DNA from: Archilochus colubris
Taxonomy: Eukaryota > Chordata > Aves > Apodiformes > Trochilidae
Length of the DNA: 64,000 nt
Direction of reading: 5' to 3'
Assembly (NCBI GenBank): GCA_023079485.1
Contig: CM041089.1
Location: 16,507,160 to 16,571,159 of the forward strand
Of this stretch, positions 1 through 11,599 are shown one piece after another. Both the position numbers and the translations under genes were made by a program. A model generated the notes under the pieces. The model saw nothing but the letters and a program-made list of their open reading frames with translations, made no database searches and was not told the origin of the DNA. Position 1 is the first letter of the stretch. Every line of letters starts with the position of its first letter.

Positions 1-184
1 CTAGAAGCCTGAGAGGGAAGGAAAAGCTTTCCCCCTTCCATAAAAAGCTGAGGAGCCCGAGGGAGGCAAGGATCAGCACAGCCACAGGGCAGGGAGAGGG
101 GGACAGGCAACCCCTCTCCCTTAAAGCCTTTCCTGCCCCTAAATTTACCACACACAGCTCCAGCCTGCCCTTAACAGTTTTCTC

Positions 185-431
185 TGTGTGCCCCTAAACT
201 CCCTTGTTTTTTCCCTAAACTCTTCCCTTGTCTCAGGGCAACTGCACTTTCTGTCGTGTTTCTGCACAGAGGGCAGAGCCAGGGCCTCTCAGCTCACCAT
301 GGGGATCAGAAGAGGTTTCAGGAGCTGGAAGGAGCCCCTGCTCATAAACAACACATCCTATAGCAATTAAAAGCATTTCCCAAGTGTGAATCTCTAGAGG
401 GACATCAGAAGGCTCCGTGTTGCAAGAGAAG
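185..431 (+). repeat. 247-bp direct repeat, copy 1
   Basis: The segment is base-for-base identical to 2179-2425 when compared by eye, with an offset of 1,994 bp. It begins TGTGTGCCCCTAAACTCCC and ends GTTGCAAGAGAAG. The sequences diverge immediately outside these limits on both sides. No coding sequence is recognisable in it. It may be a recent duplication or gene-conversion tract, an unclassified repeat, or an assembly effect. Confidence 0.9.
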
Positions 432-1550
432 CAGCTGCTGGACTCGAAGCAAGGAAACCAGAGCAGCAGAAGGGAGGTTTGGGGGTTAAAAACAGAACCA
501 AAACCAACACATAAGTTGTTTTTAAATAGAATCAACATAGAGCAAAGCACCTTCTACCGAAGTTAGGAACAATAGTAAATACTTCATTCATCCTAGCATG
601 AATCTATTTGCATTTTCTTACAACTGGTCAGAAGGTTGTCAATTGGCACAGTGTCACACCTGTGCTTAGCAGCTCTCAGACGAAGCCAAGCTAGCTCTTC
701 CCACAGGAATTTCACCAGTTATGTTAATGGAGACCATCCAAATAACCTCTTTCCTCTTCCTTCCCCACTGTCCTTCCAAAGGCTACAAGGGAAGTTGGTG
801 TCACAGCCACAGAGGGGCCACCCAGCCTGGAACACCTCTTCTGCCTCAGTCAGCTGGATGAAGAAACCACACTGAGCAGGCAGCCCTGGGACAGATACAA
901 TATTTGAGCTCAGGTTAGGCCTCATACTCCAGCTCTACAGAGTGCTTTTTCATTAAATGCGTGTGCTTTTCTTCCACCAGACAGGCAGGACCTTATTTTT
1001 CTTTCAGATCCTACCCTGGAGCTCACCACCTCACTGAGGTGCCCAGAAGTACCCCTGATACACACCAATTCCATCTTGAAGCACTTAAAGAATCAACCTC
1101 CCTTTTCTCAAGTCCTCTCTTCAGGTCTTGCACCCCCCAGCCTTTTCCCTCCTCTCCCAGCTCTCCTGGCTTTTGTAATTTCTTTCCTCCCTTGCATTTG
1201 TTGTGGTTCCCTTGTCAGCCCTCATCTCCTCCACCTGAAGAGGTGAATGTTGGTGCACCTGAGCCTGCACCCCCGTAAAAGCCCTGGACAGCAAGACAAT
1301 CCTTGTGCTTTCATTTCCTCCTTCTGGTGACATGGAAAGGTATAACAAAACCAAAAGGAAAACGTAGCCAAATCAAAAGAAAACATCGTGTCTTGCACTT
1401 TCCAGAACAGGGATTGCACTGCAGAAGGACAAGTCTAGAGGCTGGGACTTCAGTGCAAAGCTTCAGGGGCAAAACTGGATACTGAAAGTTGTTTGCAGAT
1501 AACACTTGTAAACACAAGAACAGTTTTGTTCTTAAGCAAATGCTTCCTTC

Positions 1551-1655
1551 TCTCTCTCTCTTTTTTCTCCTTTTTTTTTCTTTCTTTTTTTTTTTTAATT
1601 TCTTTTTGGGCTTTTTCTCCCTTTTTATTTTTTTTTCTTTCTTTTTTTTCCCCCC
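1551..1655 (+). repeat. T/C-rich low-complexity tract
   Basis: A simple polypyrimidine stretch (TCTCTC then T-runs with C and G interruptions) of about 100 bp. It encodes only low-complexity open frames and has no feature content of its own. Confidence 0.8.
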
Positions 1656-2178
1656 AGCATTTCAGAAACCCTAACCCTGTGCCTGGAAAATAGGAACAGC
1701 AATGTTGTGACAATGCTCGGGTTAGTTTCACTTGATTTCTCAACAGTGTTCTCATCCTGAGTTGTTTACATCCCTCTGCTTTGGCCCTCAAGGTTACCTC
1801 TCTGAGGAGGATAATGCTGCCCTGATGAAACAGGTTAATGAAATTAACCACATGAGCAGCTCTGGGGGGAGTTCTGCCTGGGGACTGCCACAACACTTTT
1901 TCTCAAAAAATAAATTATCCCCCCAAACTAATCTTTTTCCCCCTCAATAAACAGCCCTGCCACAACCCTGCCATGGGACAGGTCAGCCAGGTTTCTGTGG
2001 CAGCTGTTCATGAATATCAAACTCCTATCAGCACCCTGCAGCTTCACTCATGCCCTTACATGTTGTGGTACTGCAGGGGCAGCTTCTCCTGTAATCTCTC
2101 TCTGTTGCATTTATTTTCTGCTCTAATGAACGAGGAGCAGTTCAACATCTCATAACATGCAAACAAACCACCTCGTGT

Positions 2179-2425
2179 TGTGTGCCCCTAAACTCCCTTG
2201 TTTTTTCCCTAAACTCTTCCCTTGTCTCAGGGCAACTGCACTTTCTGTCGTGTTTCTGCACAGAGGGCAGAGCCAGGGCCTCTCAGCTCACCATGGGGAT
2301 CAGAAGAGGTTTCAGGAGCTGGAAGGAGCCCCTGCTCATAAACAACACATCCTATAGCAATTAAAAGCATTTCCCAAGTGTGAATCTCTAGAGGGACATC
2401 AGAAGGCTCCGTGTTGCAAGAGAAG
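2179..2425 (+). repeat. 247-bp direct repeat, copy 2
   Basis: This is the second copy, in the same orientation, of the segment at 185-431. The 1,747 bp between the copies has no reading frame I recognise. The copies start with TG, but no target-site duplication flanks the pair and no primer-binding site is evident, so an LTR-element reading is weak. Confidence 0.9.
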
Positions 2426-3149
2426 ACTCAAAGCAGCTCCACTCAAACCGTGGTTTTTCAAGGCTGGGGCCAATGACAATTAATCTGAAAGGGAAGCTGA
2501 GTGCCCATCTCTTGTCTCTAGCGTTTTTCTTCAGCATTTTTGCCTGTAGCAGGACAGGGGCATTGCTCAGGAACCCAACCCCAGTGCAAAGCCTTCCTTT
2601 GAGGTCTTTTTCTTACCTGTGATGTTTGTGTACATCACAAACTCTTGGGACTTGCTTCCTAGGAGCATCCATCTCCTCAGGCAATGGCCCAGTCCCCTCA
2701 TCCCTTCTTGGGACTGCATTTTCCTTCCAGGAAACCTGCTACAGACACCTAACCCAAACCTCCTGAGCTCAGCAGGGTTGCCTGCAAGTAGCAGCTTGCA
2801 AAATTGGGCTTTCTGAGTAACTGTGAAACCACTTAATTCCACCGTGGCCCCAGGGAGCCACTGCTTATTACTTTCCAGTGGTGCCCAGGACACTCTCCAT
2901 CATTTCCAAGTAGTGAAGATGTCATCTCATTCTCCCTGCCCCGTGGTGTTTGTAACAAATGATTTTCAGAGCCAATTTGAGACATCACAGCACTTGTGCC
3001 CCAGGGAGAAGAGCTCCCAGGTTTCAGCATCAGGCTCATGACTAAATCACTCTCCCCTACCATCAATTAATGCACTAATGATCTCTTACCAGTGTAATCT
3101 CCAGGCACAAGGCTATCCTCTCCTTTCCCTTCAGTTCCTTTGAGCCCTT

Positions 3150-3796
3150 AGAATCATCACAGAATCATAGAATGGGCTGGGTTGGAAGGGACCTCAGAGA
3201 TCACCAAGTCCAACCCTTGATCCACTCCCCCCGTGGTTCCCAGCCCATGGCACTCAGTGCCACATCCAGGCTCTTTGGAAAGATCTCCAGACACGGAGAA
3301 TCCACTACTTCCCTGGGCAGCCCATTCCAATGCCTGATCACCCTCTCCAGAAAGAAATTCTTTCTCATCTCCAACCTAAACCTCCCCTGGCACAACTTGA
3401 GACCCTGCCCTCTTGTCTTGCTGAGAGTTGCCTGGGAAAAGAGCCCAACCCCCCCCTGGCTCCAACCTCCTTTCAGGGAGTTGGAGAGAGTGATGAGGTC
3501 TCCCCTGAGCCTCCTCTTCTCCAGCCTCAACACCCCCAGCTCCCTCAGCCCTTCCTCACAGGAATTCTGCTGGATCCCTTCACAGCCTCCTTGCTCTTCT
3601 CTGGACCTGCTCCAGCACCTCAATCTCCTTCCTGAGCTGAGGGGCCCAGAACTGGACACAGGACTCAAGCTGTGGCCTCCCCAGGGCTGAGCACAGGGAC
3701 AGAATCCCTTCCCTGGACCTGCTGGCCACGCTGTTCCTGAGCCAGCCCAGGATGCCATTGGCCTTCTTGGCCACCTGGGCACACTGCTGGCTCCTG
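3150..3796 (-). mobile_element. CR1 LINE, 5'-truncated
   Basis: The plus strand reads GAATCATAGAATGGGCTGGG, which is the reverse complement of the avian CR1 3' end (tail of ATTCTATG/ATTCTGTG type), so the element lies on the minus strand. Only about 650 bp of the 3' part remains: the very end of ORF2 and the 3' UTR. It is nearly identical to the copy at 9,078-9,747, differing by scattered substitutions and a small indel (CTGCCC versus CTTTGTGCCC), which suggests recent insertion of both. It encodes no functional reverse transcriptase. Confidence 0.93.
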
Positions 3797-6003
3797 TTCT
3801 TTATGAAGAAGTCAGGAAAAATCAGTTCTAGTTAAAACTGATTCTGCAAGGGGACAGACCAGGCCACCTCTCCAAGGGTTTGCAGGCAGTGGTTTTCTCT
3901 GAGATCATCATGGAATTCCACACATCTACCCCAGCACTGTCTTCATGTTTGGAAATCACTGCTGGGTCTGAAGCAGCACCCGTGACATTTCAAACTTCAG
4001 AGCAGGAGCAAGGATCCCAACTCCTGGTCCCCACCTCCTTCACAGCTGAAGCCCGTTGGGATCAGCAGAACAGAGGGATGAATCCCACCCAGAGCACCAA
4101 ATAACCCTGCAACAGACTTAAAAGGCAAATCCGTGCTCAGGTGCCAAGCCTGCGGCAGCTGTTTCATAAATAAACACAGAGGGAGAAAGGTTAAAATTTG
4201 ATTTTGCATTTGGAAGGAATGCTCACCATGCAGAGGTTTTAGCAATTTCTGTGCAAATGGGTGTGAAATCTTGGGAGCAGCCCTGTTCCCTGGCCTTTGG
4301 CAGGAACACCTGCAGGGTCAGCTTCCTGGGGCAGGGTAACAAGTGATGAATTATCTGAGAGGTGCTGAAGTTTCTTCTCAAGACAGTTTTCCAGCTGATA
4401 CATTCTTCTCTTTCTCAAAGCAGAGTGAGAAAAGAAAGTTTTCATTTAAAAATTATGCACTTTCCTGAAGGAATTTAAAGAGGAGAATCAGCACAGGATC
4501 AGGTCAGTAACTCAAGGTTTTATAGGGCATAGGGAGAAGAGTAAATCAGTTGTTTAGATATAGCTGTAGTGCTATGATGACATAGCAGCAGGCATCACAG
4601 GGTTTGGTCTCAGCCCACAGGCCTGGGCACAGCTAAATTCATAGAACAGCTCAGTGCTAATTCACTGGAACAAATTCCTTTGTGCATGGAAAAATCCAGC
4701 AGTGGTGAGAGGGCAGTTCCTCCCTGGGAAATCAGCTTCACAGCAGCCCAGCGAGGTAATAGTGCAGGGCTGAGGTTTGGGGTTTGCTTGTTAGGAAAAC
4801 AACATCCCAGAACCCTTCTTTTTCCAGTGATCTGGGGAAATCAGCAAGGAAACAAACATGGGAATGGCTGCAGTGCCAGGCCACAGCTGTCACAAGTCTG
4901 AGAGAGAACTAGAGCAAAGAGAGCTTTTGTTTTTGTCCCCAAGATCCCTGGAAAGTGGATGAGAGGTGTTGGCACTGGTACCTCTGGAATTTTTAGAGCA
5001 GGCACAGAATGGCACCAAGGGCTGGTTGCTGAACTCACTGCCACTCTGGGGGCTGAGAACCTCTTTCTACCCTCTCTCCCATGGGTGCTGTGAGGTAATG
5101 GGTGTTTTCTCTCAATACACACAGGGAGATAAAGGTTTTTCCTAGTTGGATGTCACCCACCTCCCCTGAGCACTTGCCATGCTTTGTCCCATGCCTCATA
5201 ACCAACACAGCTGCATCAGTCCCTTTGTTGGTTTGCTTTTTTCCCCAAAACAAGCATCTTAGGAAAGCTTCAGAGCAGAGCCTGCTCCACAACACCTTTT
5301 TTGACAGTACCTGTGGGTCTCTAGCACAGGAAGATCTCATCTGCTACTTGTACTCACTGTGACAGCCAGAGACTACTCTACAAGTCAGGGTGAATTGCCT
5401 GCCTGCTAGAAAACACTTTTAAAAGAAAAACTTAGTCCAAATTTAGTCCCAAGCTGATGCATTTTTCTGCACACAGATCAGTTTTAGTTCTCAAAAAAAT
5501 ACTATGCTTCTCCCCCAAAATATTTATCTTTTGTTTAGATCAACATGAATAATGTCCTGATAGCTCAGCTGCCCCAACACCCATTCAGTATGAAAAGCAG
5601 CTTTGCACTGATGTGCATTTGTGTCTCATGAAGAACAGGATTAAGTTTTAGACCCCCTGTCCATTCAGTTCCCATGCTTTGCAACCAGTTAAAACACACC
5701 CTGAAAAATACTTTTATTGGTGAACTGATGGGACTCTTTCTTGAGAAACTGAGGTGAGGAAATGTATATGCATAATATTCACTATATTCAGGCAGGTTCA
5801 GCTCCCACACAGCCTCAGCCATTTCCAGAGCACTTTCTGAGCTGAGGCCCATGGCTTGTCCTAAAATTCATATTCCTGTTTCAGACAGAGACAAAAATCA
5901 ATTGTTTGAGAGAGGTATTTTAAGAGCAGCAGTCTGAATGGATATAATAAACCCAGAAAACATTTAAAACAAAGACTTTTAATGATTTATCTAAAATAGA
6001 TAG

Positions 6004-9000
6004 TTAATCAAACAGGCCAAATCCCATGTCATCATCAGATTCTTCAGACTCCTCCTTCTTCTCTTCTTTCTTCTCCTCAGCTAGAAGTAAAAACAGACCA
6101 AGCCAATGGTCAGTACATCTTCTGCACCACAGATTTTCCAGATAAACATTTTAGGGATTTCAGCTTCCATATTATAGGTATATTTCAGTCCCTATGGCTC
6201 ATCTTTTCCCCTTCCAACAGCAGGGATGAATACCAACAGGACACAGGCACTCCATGGGCAGGGATGTGCTCTGCCACACTGAATCCTGAGAGATTCTCAG
6301 GTCTAACACAGAAGGTGGCTACAGAATGCTCCTGATTGCCCCAAGGAAAATTAACTCTTCATTTTACACCTCAGTCCCACAGGGAATTTCCAGTGGATGA
6401 GGCTTGAAGTTAAGGCTTCATTGTTGAGGTGTAAACAGAGCTGCCCTGTGTCACAACTCAGCACCAGACTCACCTGCAGCAGGGGCAGCAGCAGCAGCAG
6501 GGGCAGCAGAGCCTCCTCCTGCAGAGACAGCCACAGCTCCCCCAGCTGGCATGCTGGCAAGTTTTCCATTACCTGAGGGGACAGAAGAGAAAGGACTTAA
6601 AAACGCTCTTATCGAGCCCAAAGGCAAAAAGGAAATGAAGAGTGCAGGAAAAGCAGCCCCAGGGCCTGAACCCCTCACTGTCAGCTGGAAGGAACTGGTA
6701 AGGAAGTACAAACTGTTCTGGGAGAAAACCTCAAGCAGTGAGAGCAGTGACAGGAAGCTTTCTTCTTTACATAAAGTCTTTTTTTTTTTTTTTTCTGAAG
6801 CTTGTCACATAAAAATAGTGGCAAACACATCCAGTTTGGCACACACAGGAAAATGGTGTATTTTCTGCATACCAGCTCAGAAACCCATAATTTCAATATG
6901 TATTTCAACACACCTCAAGATTACACAAGCAGCTCTGGCTTCCTCCCCACCCCTTTTTAACACTACAGAGCTGTGGGGGCATGACTGGATCCCACAGGAG
7001 AAGGGTGTGAGGGGGATGTATTTATGGCAGAGTGTACAAGAGTGTTTTGAACTAATTCCCAAGCACACTGTGAACCCTCCTGCATCTCCTCTGAGATTAG
7101 CAAACTGACTTGTGATTTATGCTCATCTTTGGAAAGCCAGCTAGTCCCCTGGCAGCTGCCTGTCACATACCAAGGCTCCCAGGCCATCCAGAGGTCATGG
7201 GATCAGCATCTTTGCCTGTATTCAGATTTCAGGGAATCAGTTTCTAAATAATTCCCTGTTGCTTCAAGCTCTAAAAACTAGAGCCAAGTAAACAAACATG
7301 TTTCATATTCATTATGTTCTATAAAGCAATTTATTTAAAGGAAAAGTATTACAGAAAGAGTTTAAGTGTGTTATAAGATGAAAAATAGCTCTCAGGTCTT
7401 CAGACCAGACAGAGAAATGTGTAGTTACTGCTTGTAACAGCAAGGCCAAGGAAAGTCCTGTCAGCCTTTCAGCAGCTCTGTGCCTAAGAGTTCCCTTGGG
7501 CCTGGGCACTTGTGGAAAAAATCTTTTTAAACTACCAGAAACCTTTGTACTGCCACAGCTCTGCTTTCTTTCAGGCCTATGACCCAGTCAGTCAGTGTAA
7601 AAAGTTCCAGCTCTGGCAGAGCCAGCAGGCTGAGAGCACAAGGGGCTGCACAAGTCAGCACTCAGGAGTCCTGTCCTAGAGGAGAGGAAAGGCTCAGGAA
7701 GAAAAGGGCTGGAGTGACCAAAAGGGCTGGAGTGACAAAAAGGGCTGGAGTGACAAAAAGGGCTGGAGTGACAAAAAGGGCTGGAGTGAAAGGGATTGTA
7801 GTGAAAAGGGACTGTAGTGAAAAGGGACTGTAGTGAAAAGGGACTGTAGTGAAAAGGGACTGTAGTGAAAAGGGACTGTAGTGAAAAGGGACTGTAGTGA
7901 AAAGGGACTGTAGTGAAAAGGGATTGCAGTGAAAGGGATTGCAGTGAAAGGGATTGCAGTGAGAAGGGGTGGTAGCAATCCCTGGGTGTGTATCTGTACC
8001 CCCAGGGCACTGGCACACTGCATTCTGCTCCTCAGGTGTCACAGTGCCTGTCAGTGGGCACACACACACACACACACAGAATCCCCCAGAGAACCCAAAG
8101 GCCCAAGTGAGGGGTAAGGCCCTGGAAGCCCCCAGTCCTTCTCTGGTCCCCATGTCCAGGAAACCCCACCAGGAGCAGGCTGCCAGCCAGCTCACACACG
8201 CTCAGGTTTCCCACTTTGCTGTGGTCCAAAAGCGAAGCCCAGCAGGTACTGGCACTGACCTGCAGGGGATTAGAATGGACCTGGGTATCCCAGCTGAGAG
8301 GCACCAGGGTGCTCAGCCCCAAAACCACCCCATATCACCAGGGAGCTGGCAGCAGTGCTCTGCTCCCCAGGCAGAGGTACCAACCACCTCAGAGACTCTG
8401 CTTACCCTGAGCAATGACATCCTCAATGTTTTTTCCATTCAGCTCACTAATAACCTGTGAATTAAATTCAGATCAGAATGTTAGTAAGTTTCAAAACAGT
8501 GTAAGCTACATTTAAACAAGTCCTGGTGAACCACCCTGGACATCCTGCTGCTAACACAGTCCCAGTATTCCTCATTTCTCAGTAGAAACAGCAAGGTATT
8601 GCCATTAAAACTCCAGCAATGCTCTTCCATGGAAACTTTTTCAGAAAACCTGATGCATTTATTATGAATCCCTTGCAGAGAGGATGGGGTGTTGTAGGGC
8701 CCATCAGGAACCCCTACAAGTGGTGTGTCAGTCAGTGAGGGGCTGTTCCCATGCTTAACTGTTCCCACCTCCTGCTCTGTGCTCACTGGGAGGCTCCTAC
8801 CCCAAAACCCAGAAGGTTCTGTTCTGACACTGCCAGATGTTACAGCCCAGCTGGTTTTCTACCCACACCCTGAAACACAGAGTCCCAGCTTCAGCTTCAC
8901 TGCCCCTGTGGGACAAACCAGGGATGAGGAGAGCAAAGCAGAAGCACCTGAGAGTGTTACAGACCTGAGGGGAGTCCCTGTCAGCCAGTGCTGAGCACTG

Positions 9001-10904
9001 CAGGCACCAAAGCACCTGATCCAGGAGGTTCTGAACAGGCAGCTCCTGATGGCATCTGAAAAAACCCTTTTCTTCCAGAATCACAGAATGGGCTGGGTTG
9101 GAAGGGAGCTCAGAGATCACCAAGTCCAACCCTTGATCCACTCCCCCCGTGGTTCCCAGCCCATGGCACTCAGTGCCACATCCAGGCTCTTTGGAAAGAT
9201 CTCCAGACACGGAGAATCCACTACTTCCCTGGGCAGCCCATTCCAATGCCTGATCACCCTCTCCAGAAAGAAATTCTTTCTCATCTCCAACCTAAACCTC
9301 CCCTGGCACAACTTGAGACCCTTTGTGCCCTCTTGTCTTGCTGAGAGTTGCCTGGGAAAAGAGCCCAACCCCCCCCTGGCTCCAACCTCCTTTCAGGGAG
9401 TTGGAGAGAGTGATGAGGTCTCCCCTGAGCCTCCTCTTCTCCAGCCTCAACACCCCCAGCTCCCTCAGCCCTTCCTCACAGCAATTCTGCTGGATCCCTT
9501 CACAGCCTCCTTGCTCTTCTCTGGACCTGCTCCAGCACCTCAATCTCCTTCCTGAGCTGAGGGGCCCAGAACTGGACACAGGACTCAAGCTGTGGCCTCC
9601 CCAGAGCTGAGCACAGGGGCAGAATCCCTTCCCTGGACCTGCTGGCCACGCTGTTCCTGAGCCAGCCCAGGATGCCATTGGCCTTCTTGGCCACCTGGGC
9701 ACACTGCTGGCTCCTCTGCAGCTTCCTGGCAAAGCAGCAAACATTTTAAAAACCCCTTTCTTCCAGGAGCACCAAACATTTTAAAGACCTCCCTGGATTT
9801 CCACAGGTGTAAGGTACAGCCAAGGCAAACAGAAAAAAGGGTTAAGCCATGCCCAAAACAACTTCCAGAGAAAACTGCTGATTTATAAAGTATTAAGCAA
9901 AGCAAAGCCAGCAGTTTGGTGTTTCACAGGAGCAGCATGGCTCCACACCAACAGCTCCAGCCCAAGGATGTCAGCTCAGCCAAACCAACTCAGCTGGTTG
10001 GCACTATGGGAAAACACTCTCCAGCTGGAAAACTAACTTGTTTTTTCCTCCATCTCCCTGGAAATAGTCTGCACAGAAACACAGGCCAGGTGTAAGACCA
10101 GCTCTGTCTGTGTTTTAGTGGGGTTTTTGTTGGTTTTGTTTCATTTTGTGTTGGTTTTTTTCATTATCACTTATTTTTAAGCCAAAAGTCACATCACAAG
10201 AAGCTCAAGTAAGAGAAGCTGTTCTTAAAAAGCCAGTTTTTCAACACAGGAATTTCAGCATTCACTTCAAAAACCTTCCCACATATTATTACTGAACATT
10301 TGTAACATCCACTGTGATAATTTGCCTGTTTCTTGGTGAAGGAACAAAACCTCTGCAAGGCACTAACAAACTGATTACTCAGAAGTGGCAGCTTTGAGTC
10401 AACACTGAAGAAAAGCCAAATAATTAAGTCCAAACCCTGGATGCTGCCAGAGCAGGATTTACTTATCTGGAGCCATCACCCCACCGAAAATTATTCCAAT
10501 TATTGCACTGAAAATTAACACAATAACTGAAATTCATTGAAAGTTATAAAACAGCCAAAAATCAGCAAGAAATACCACGAGGTTTTAGTGGAGGACAAAA
10601 GTGGTGGAACTAACAGAGCACCACAGTGTTAGCTAGGGAAAAACTGTATAAAATACTTCTGTTTGGGCAGTTTTAAGAAACACCTGAACACAGAGCAGCC
10701 CAACAGCCGGGCAGCTGAGCATCCCTGGGACACAGCTCCGTGTCTGAGGGGGGTTTATCCGGAGCAGGGAGCCCACACCACCTTGTTCATGCGTTCATCG
10801 TCTGTCTCGATGCCCACGCTGTCCAGGATCTTCTTCAAATCCTTCGAGCTGGGGGACTCGTTGCCCCCGAGCACCGCCAGCAGGTAAGCTGCGACGTAAC
10901 GCAT
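6004..10904 (-). CDS. RPLP2: 60S acidic ribosomal protein P2 (uL10-stalk P2)
   Basis: P2 pairs with P1 on the uL10 stalk of the large ribosomal subunit and recruits and activates elongation-factor GTPases. Coding exons on the minus strand are 10904-10782, 8454-8406, 6572-6474 and 6080-6004, with GT/AG junctions that preserve the frame: 41 codons, 16 codons plus 1 nt, 99 nt, and 77 nt including TAA. The product is 115 aa, the same length as human P2. It has an N-terminal helical dimerisation domain ([20 protein letters not shown] at the start, then [16 protein letters not shown]), an Ala/Gly-rich hinge (about residues 68-90), an acidic Lys/Glu/Ser stretch with CK2-type serines, and the invariant tail [11 protein letters not shown] that contacts elongation factors. 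The start is the ATG one base after the exon-2 acceptor, as in human. A possible ATTAAA polyadenylation signal (minus) is at 5983-5978, giving a very short 3' UTR. The gene appears intact. Confidence 0.97.
6180..6324 (-). ncRNA. Candidate H/ACA snoRNA, SNORA52-like
   Basis: In intron 4 of RPLP2 (6,081-6,473), the minus strand can fold as two hairpins joined by an H box. Hairpin 1 has a lower stem GCCAC/GTGGC, internal pocket strands, and a perfect 7-bp upper stem CCTGAGA/TCTCAGG (6285-6301). AGAGCA (6272-6267), matching ANANNA, follows it directly. Hairpin 2 closes with TCCCT/AGGGA, and an ATA in the ACA-box position lies a few bases downstream. The length of about 145 nt is close to typical H/ACA RNAs. 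Human RPLP2 hosts SNORA52 in an intron, so the location fits the family. The non-canonical ACA box and the long second hairpin keep the call tentative. I did not align it to SNORA52. Confidence 0.5.
7700..7967 (+). repeat. Two-unit minisatellite in RPLP2 intron 3
   Basis: About five copies of an 18-bp unit (GGGCTGGAGTGACAAAAA) pass into about eight copies of a related 16-bp unit (GGGACTGTAGTGAAAA), then three 15-bp GGGATTGCAGTGAAA units. The change of unit length along the array shows successive rounds of slippage or unequal exchange. It lies in the intron between the VISELNG exon and the Ala-rich hinge exon. Confidence 0.93.
8058..8080 (+). repeat. (CA)n microsatellite
   Basis: An uninterrupted dinucleotide run, CACACACACACACACACACA, in RPLP2 intron 3, about 330 bp from the next coding exon. 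No other content is visible. Confidence 0.9.
9078..9747 (-). mobile_element. CR1 LINE with probable target duplication
   Basis: A 3' CR1 fragment on the minus strand in RPLP2 intron 2, nearly identical to the copy at 3,150-3,796. The left flank (9059-9077, AAACCCTTTTCTTCCAG) recurs with one change on the right (about 9748-9766, AAACCCCTTTCTTCCAG), consistent with a target-site duplication made at insertion. A second short copy of CAAACATTTTAAA follows, so the right edge has been slightly duplicated as well. Confidence 0.92.
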
Positions 10905-11560
10905 CCTGCAACACACCAAGACCCCTCTTCAGCGAGCCAGAGGAACCGCAGCACCTCCCCGCACCGCCTACAACCGCTTTGCTCCACGTTCACACCCAGC
11001 CCCGCGACCCGCGGAGCCCCGCACCGTGCCCTGCCGGGTGCCCCCGCAGGGGCTCCGGGGTTCTGCAGCCCTGATGCCCCGGTATGGCCTCCCCCAGCCG
11101 GCCCCGCACCCCCTTCCCTGAGGACAGCGGCCCCGCACCCCCCGCACCCCCCAGGCCCAGGCCCGCAGCGCACATGGCGGCCCCGCCCGCCCCCGCCCCG
11201 CCCCGCGGGCTCTGCCCGAGTCCCCGCAGCACCCGCGGGAAGGGGGGAAGGGAGACGCGGTTACTTGATGGGAAGCGGGAGCGGAGCGGGGCGTGCGGGG
11301 AGCGCCCGGGATGGCGGCGGCGGCAGAAAGGGAAGGGGAGAGGCCTGCGCACAGCCTTCCGCCCCTCACCCCGCAGCAACGCGCGCTGCCATTGGGCCGC
11401 GCTGGCTGAGAGCCGACCAATGGGAGCCGCGGGCTGTCCCGCAGCCACGCGTGGCCGAGCAGTCAGGCGCATGCGCAGAGCGGGGATGGGGGATGCGGGG
11501 GGCGGGGTGTGCGCTGGGGTGCGGACCCGGACCCGAACCTGGACCCGGACCCGGCCCGCA
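10850..11560. promoter_or_regulatory. CpG-island promoter of RPLP2
   Basis: This segment is strongly GC- and CpG-rich compared with the surrounding AT-rich introns. It spans the end of RPLP2 coding exon 2, intron 1 and exon 1. The minus-strand TOP-like pyrimidine start near 11,334-11,343 and an adjacent YY1-like CCGCCATC fit a ribosomal-protein promoter. A short GGACCCGGACCC-type GC repeat lies at about 11,520-11,555. Because PIDD1 lies head-to-head on the other side, this island may also influence PIDD1, but that is inference. Confidence 0.65.
11265..11343 (-). other. RPLP2: RPLP2 non-coding exon 1 (5' UTR)
   Basis: In human RPLP2 the first exon is non-coding and the coding exon begins just before the ATG. 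Here the coding exon also opens with an acceptor (TGTGTTGCAG, then G-ATG). Upstream on the minus strand lies a C-initiated pyrimidine run (CCTCTCCCCTTCCCTTTCTG), typical of a terminal oligopyrimidine (TOP) ribosomal-protein start site, followed by GCCGCCGCCGCCATCCC and a donor AA|GTAACC at 11264-11263. The exact transcription start is not determinable by eye. The exon assignment is inferred from motif and family structure. Confidence 0.6.
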
Positions 11561-11599
11561 GCGTTGGGACACACCGCACACCCTGTCCTGGGCCTTATC

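Larger units (their letters stand above)
1..5950. other. Gene-free flank 3' of RPLP2
   Basis: I see no exon chain, CpG island or RNA gene here. It contains an exact 247-bp direct repeat (185-431 and 2179-2425), a T/C-rich tract at about 1,551-1,655 and a CR1 copy at 3,150-3,796. The remainder is unique-looking, moderately AT-rich DNA. Because RPLP2 is transcribed leftward, this is its downstream side. In other vertebrates PNPLA2 follows RPLP2, but I found no PNPLA2 exon, so that gene would lie beyond the left edge if it is present. Confidence 0.6.

Noticed and set aside
185..2425. The two identical 247-bp segments as LTRs of a small retroelement
   Set aside because: No target-site duplication, no clear primer-binding site or polypurine tract, and no viral coding remnant between them.
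3201..3782. 193-codon frame and similar frames in other CR1 copies
   Set aside because: They are CR1 3' sequence read in various frames. The recurring peptides simply reflect the repeated element.
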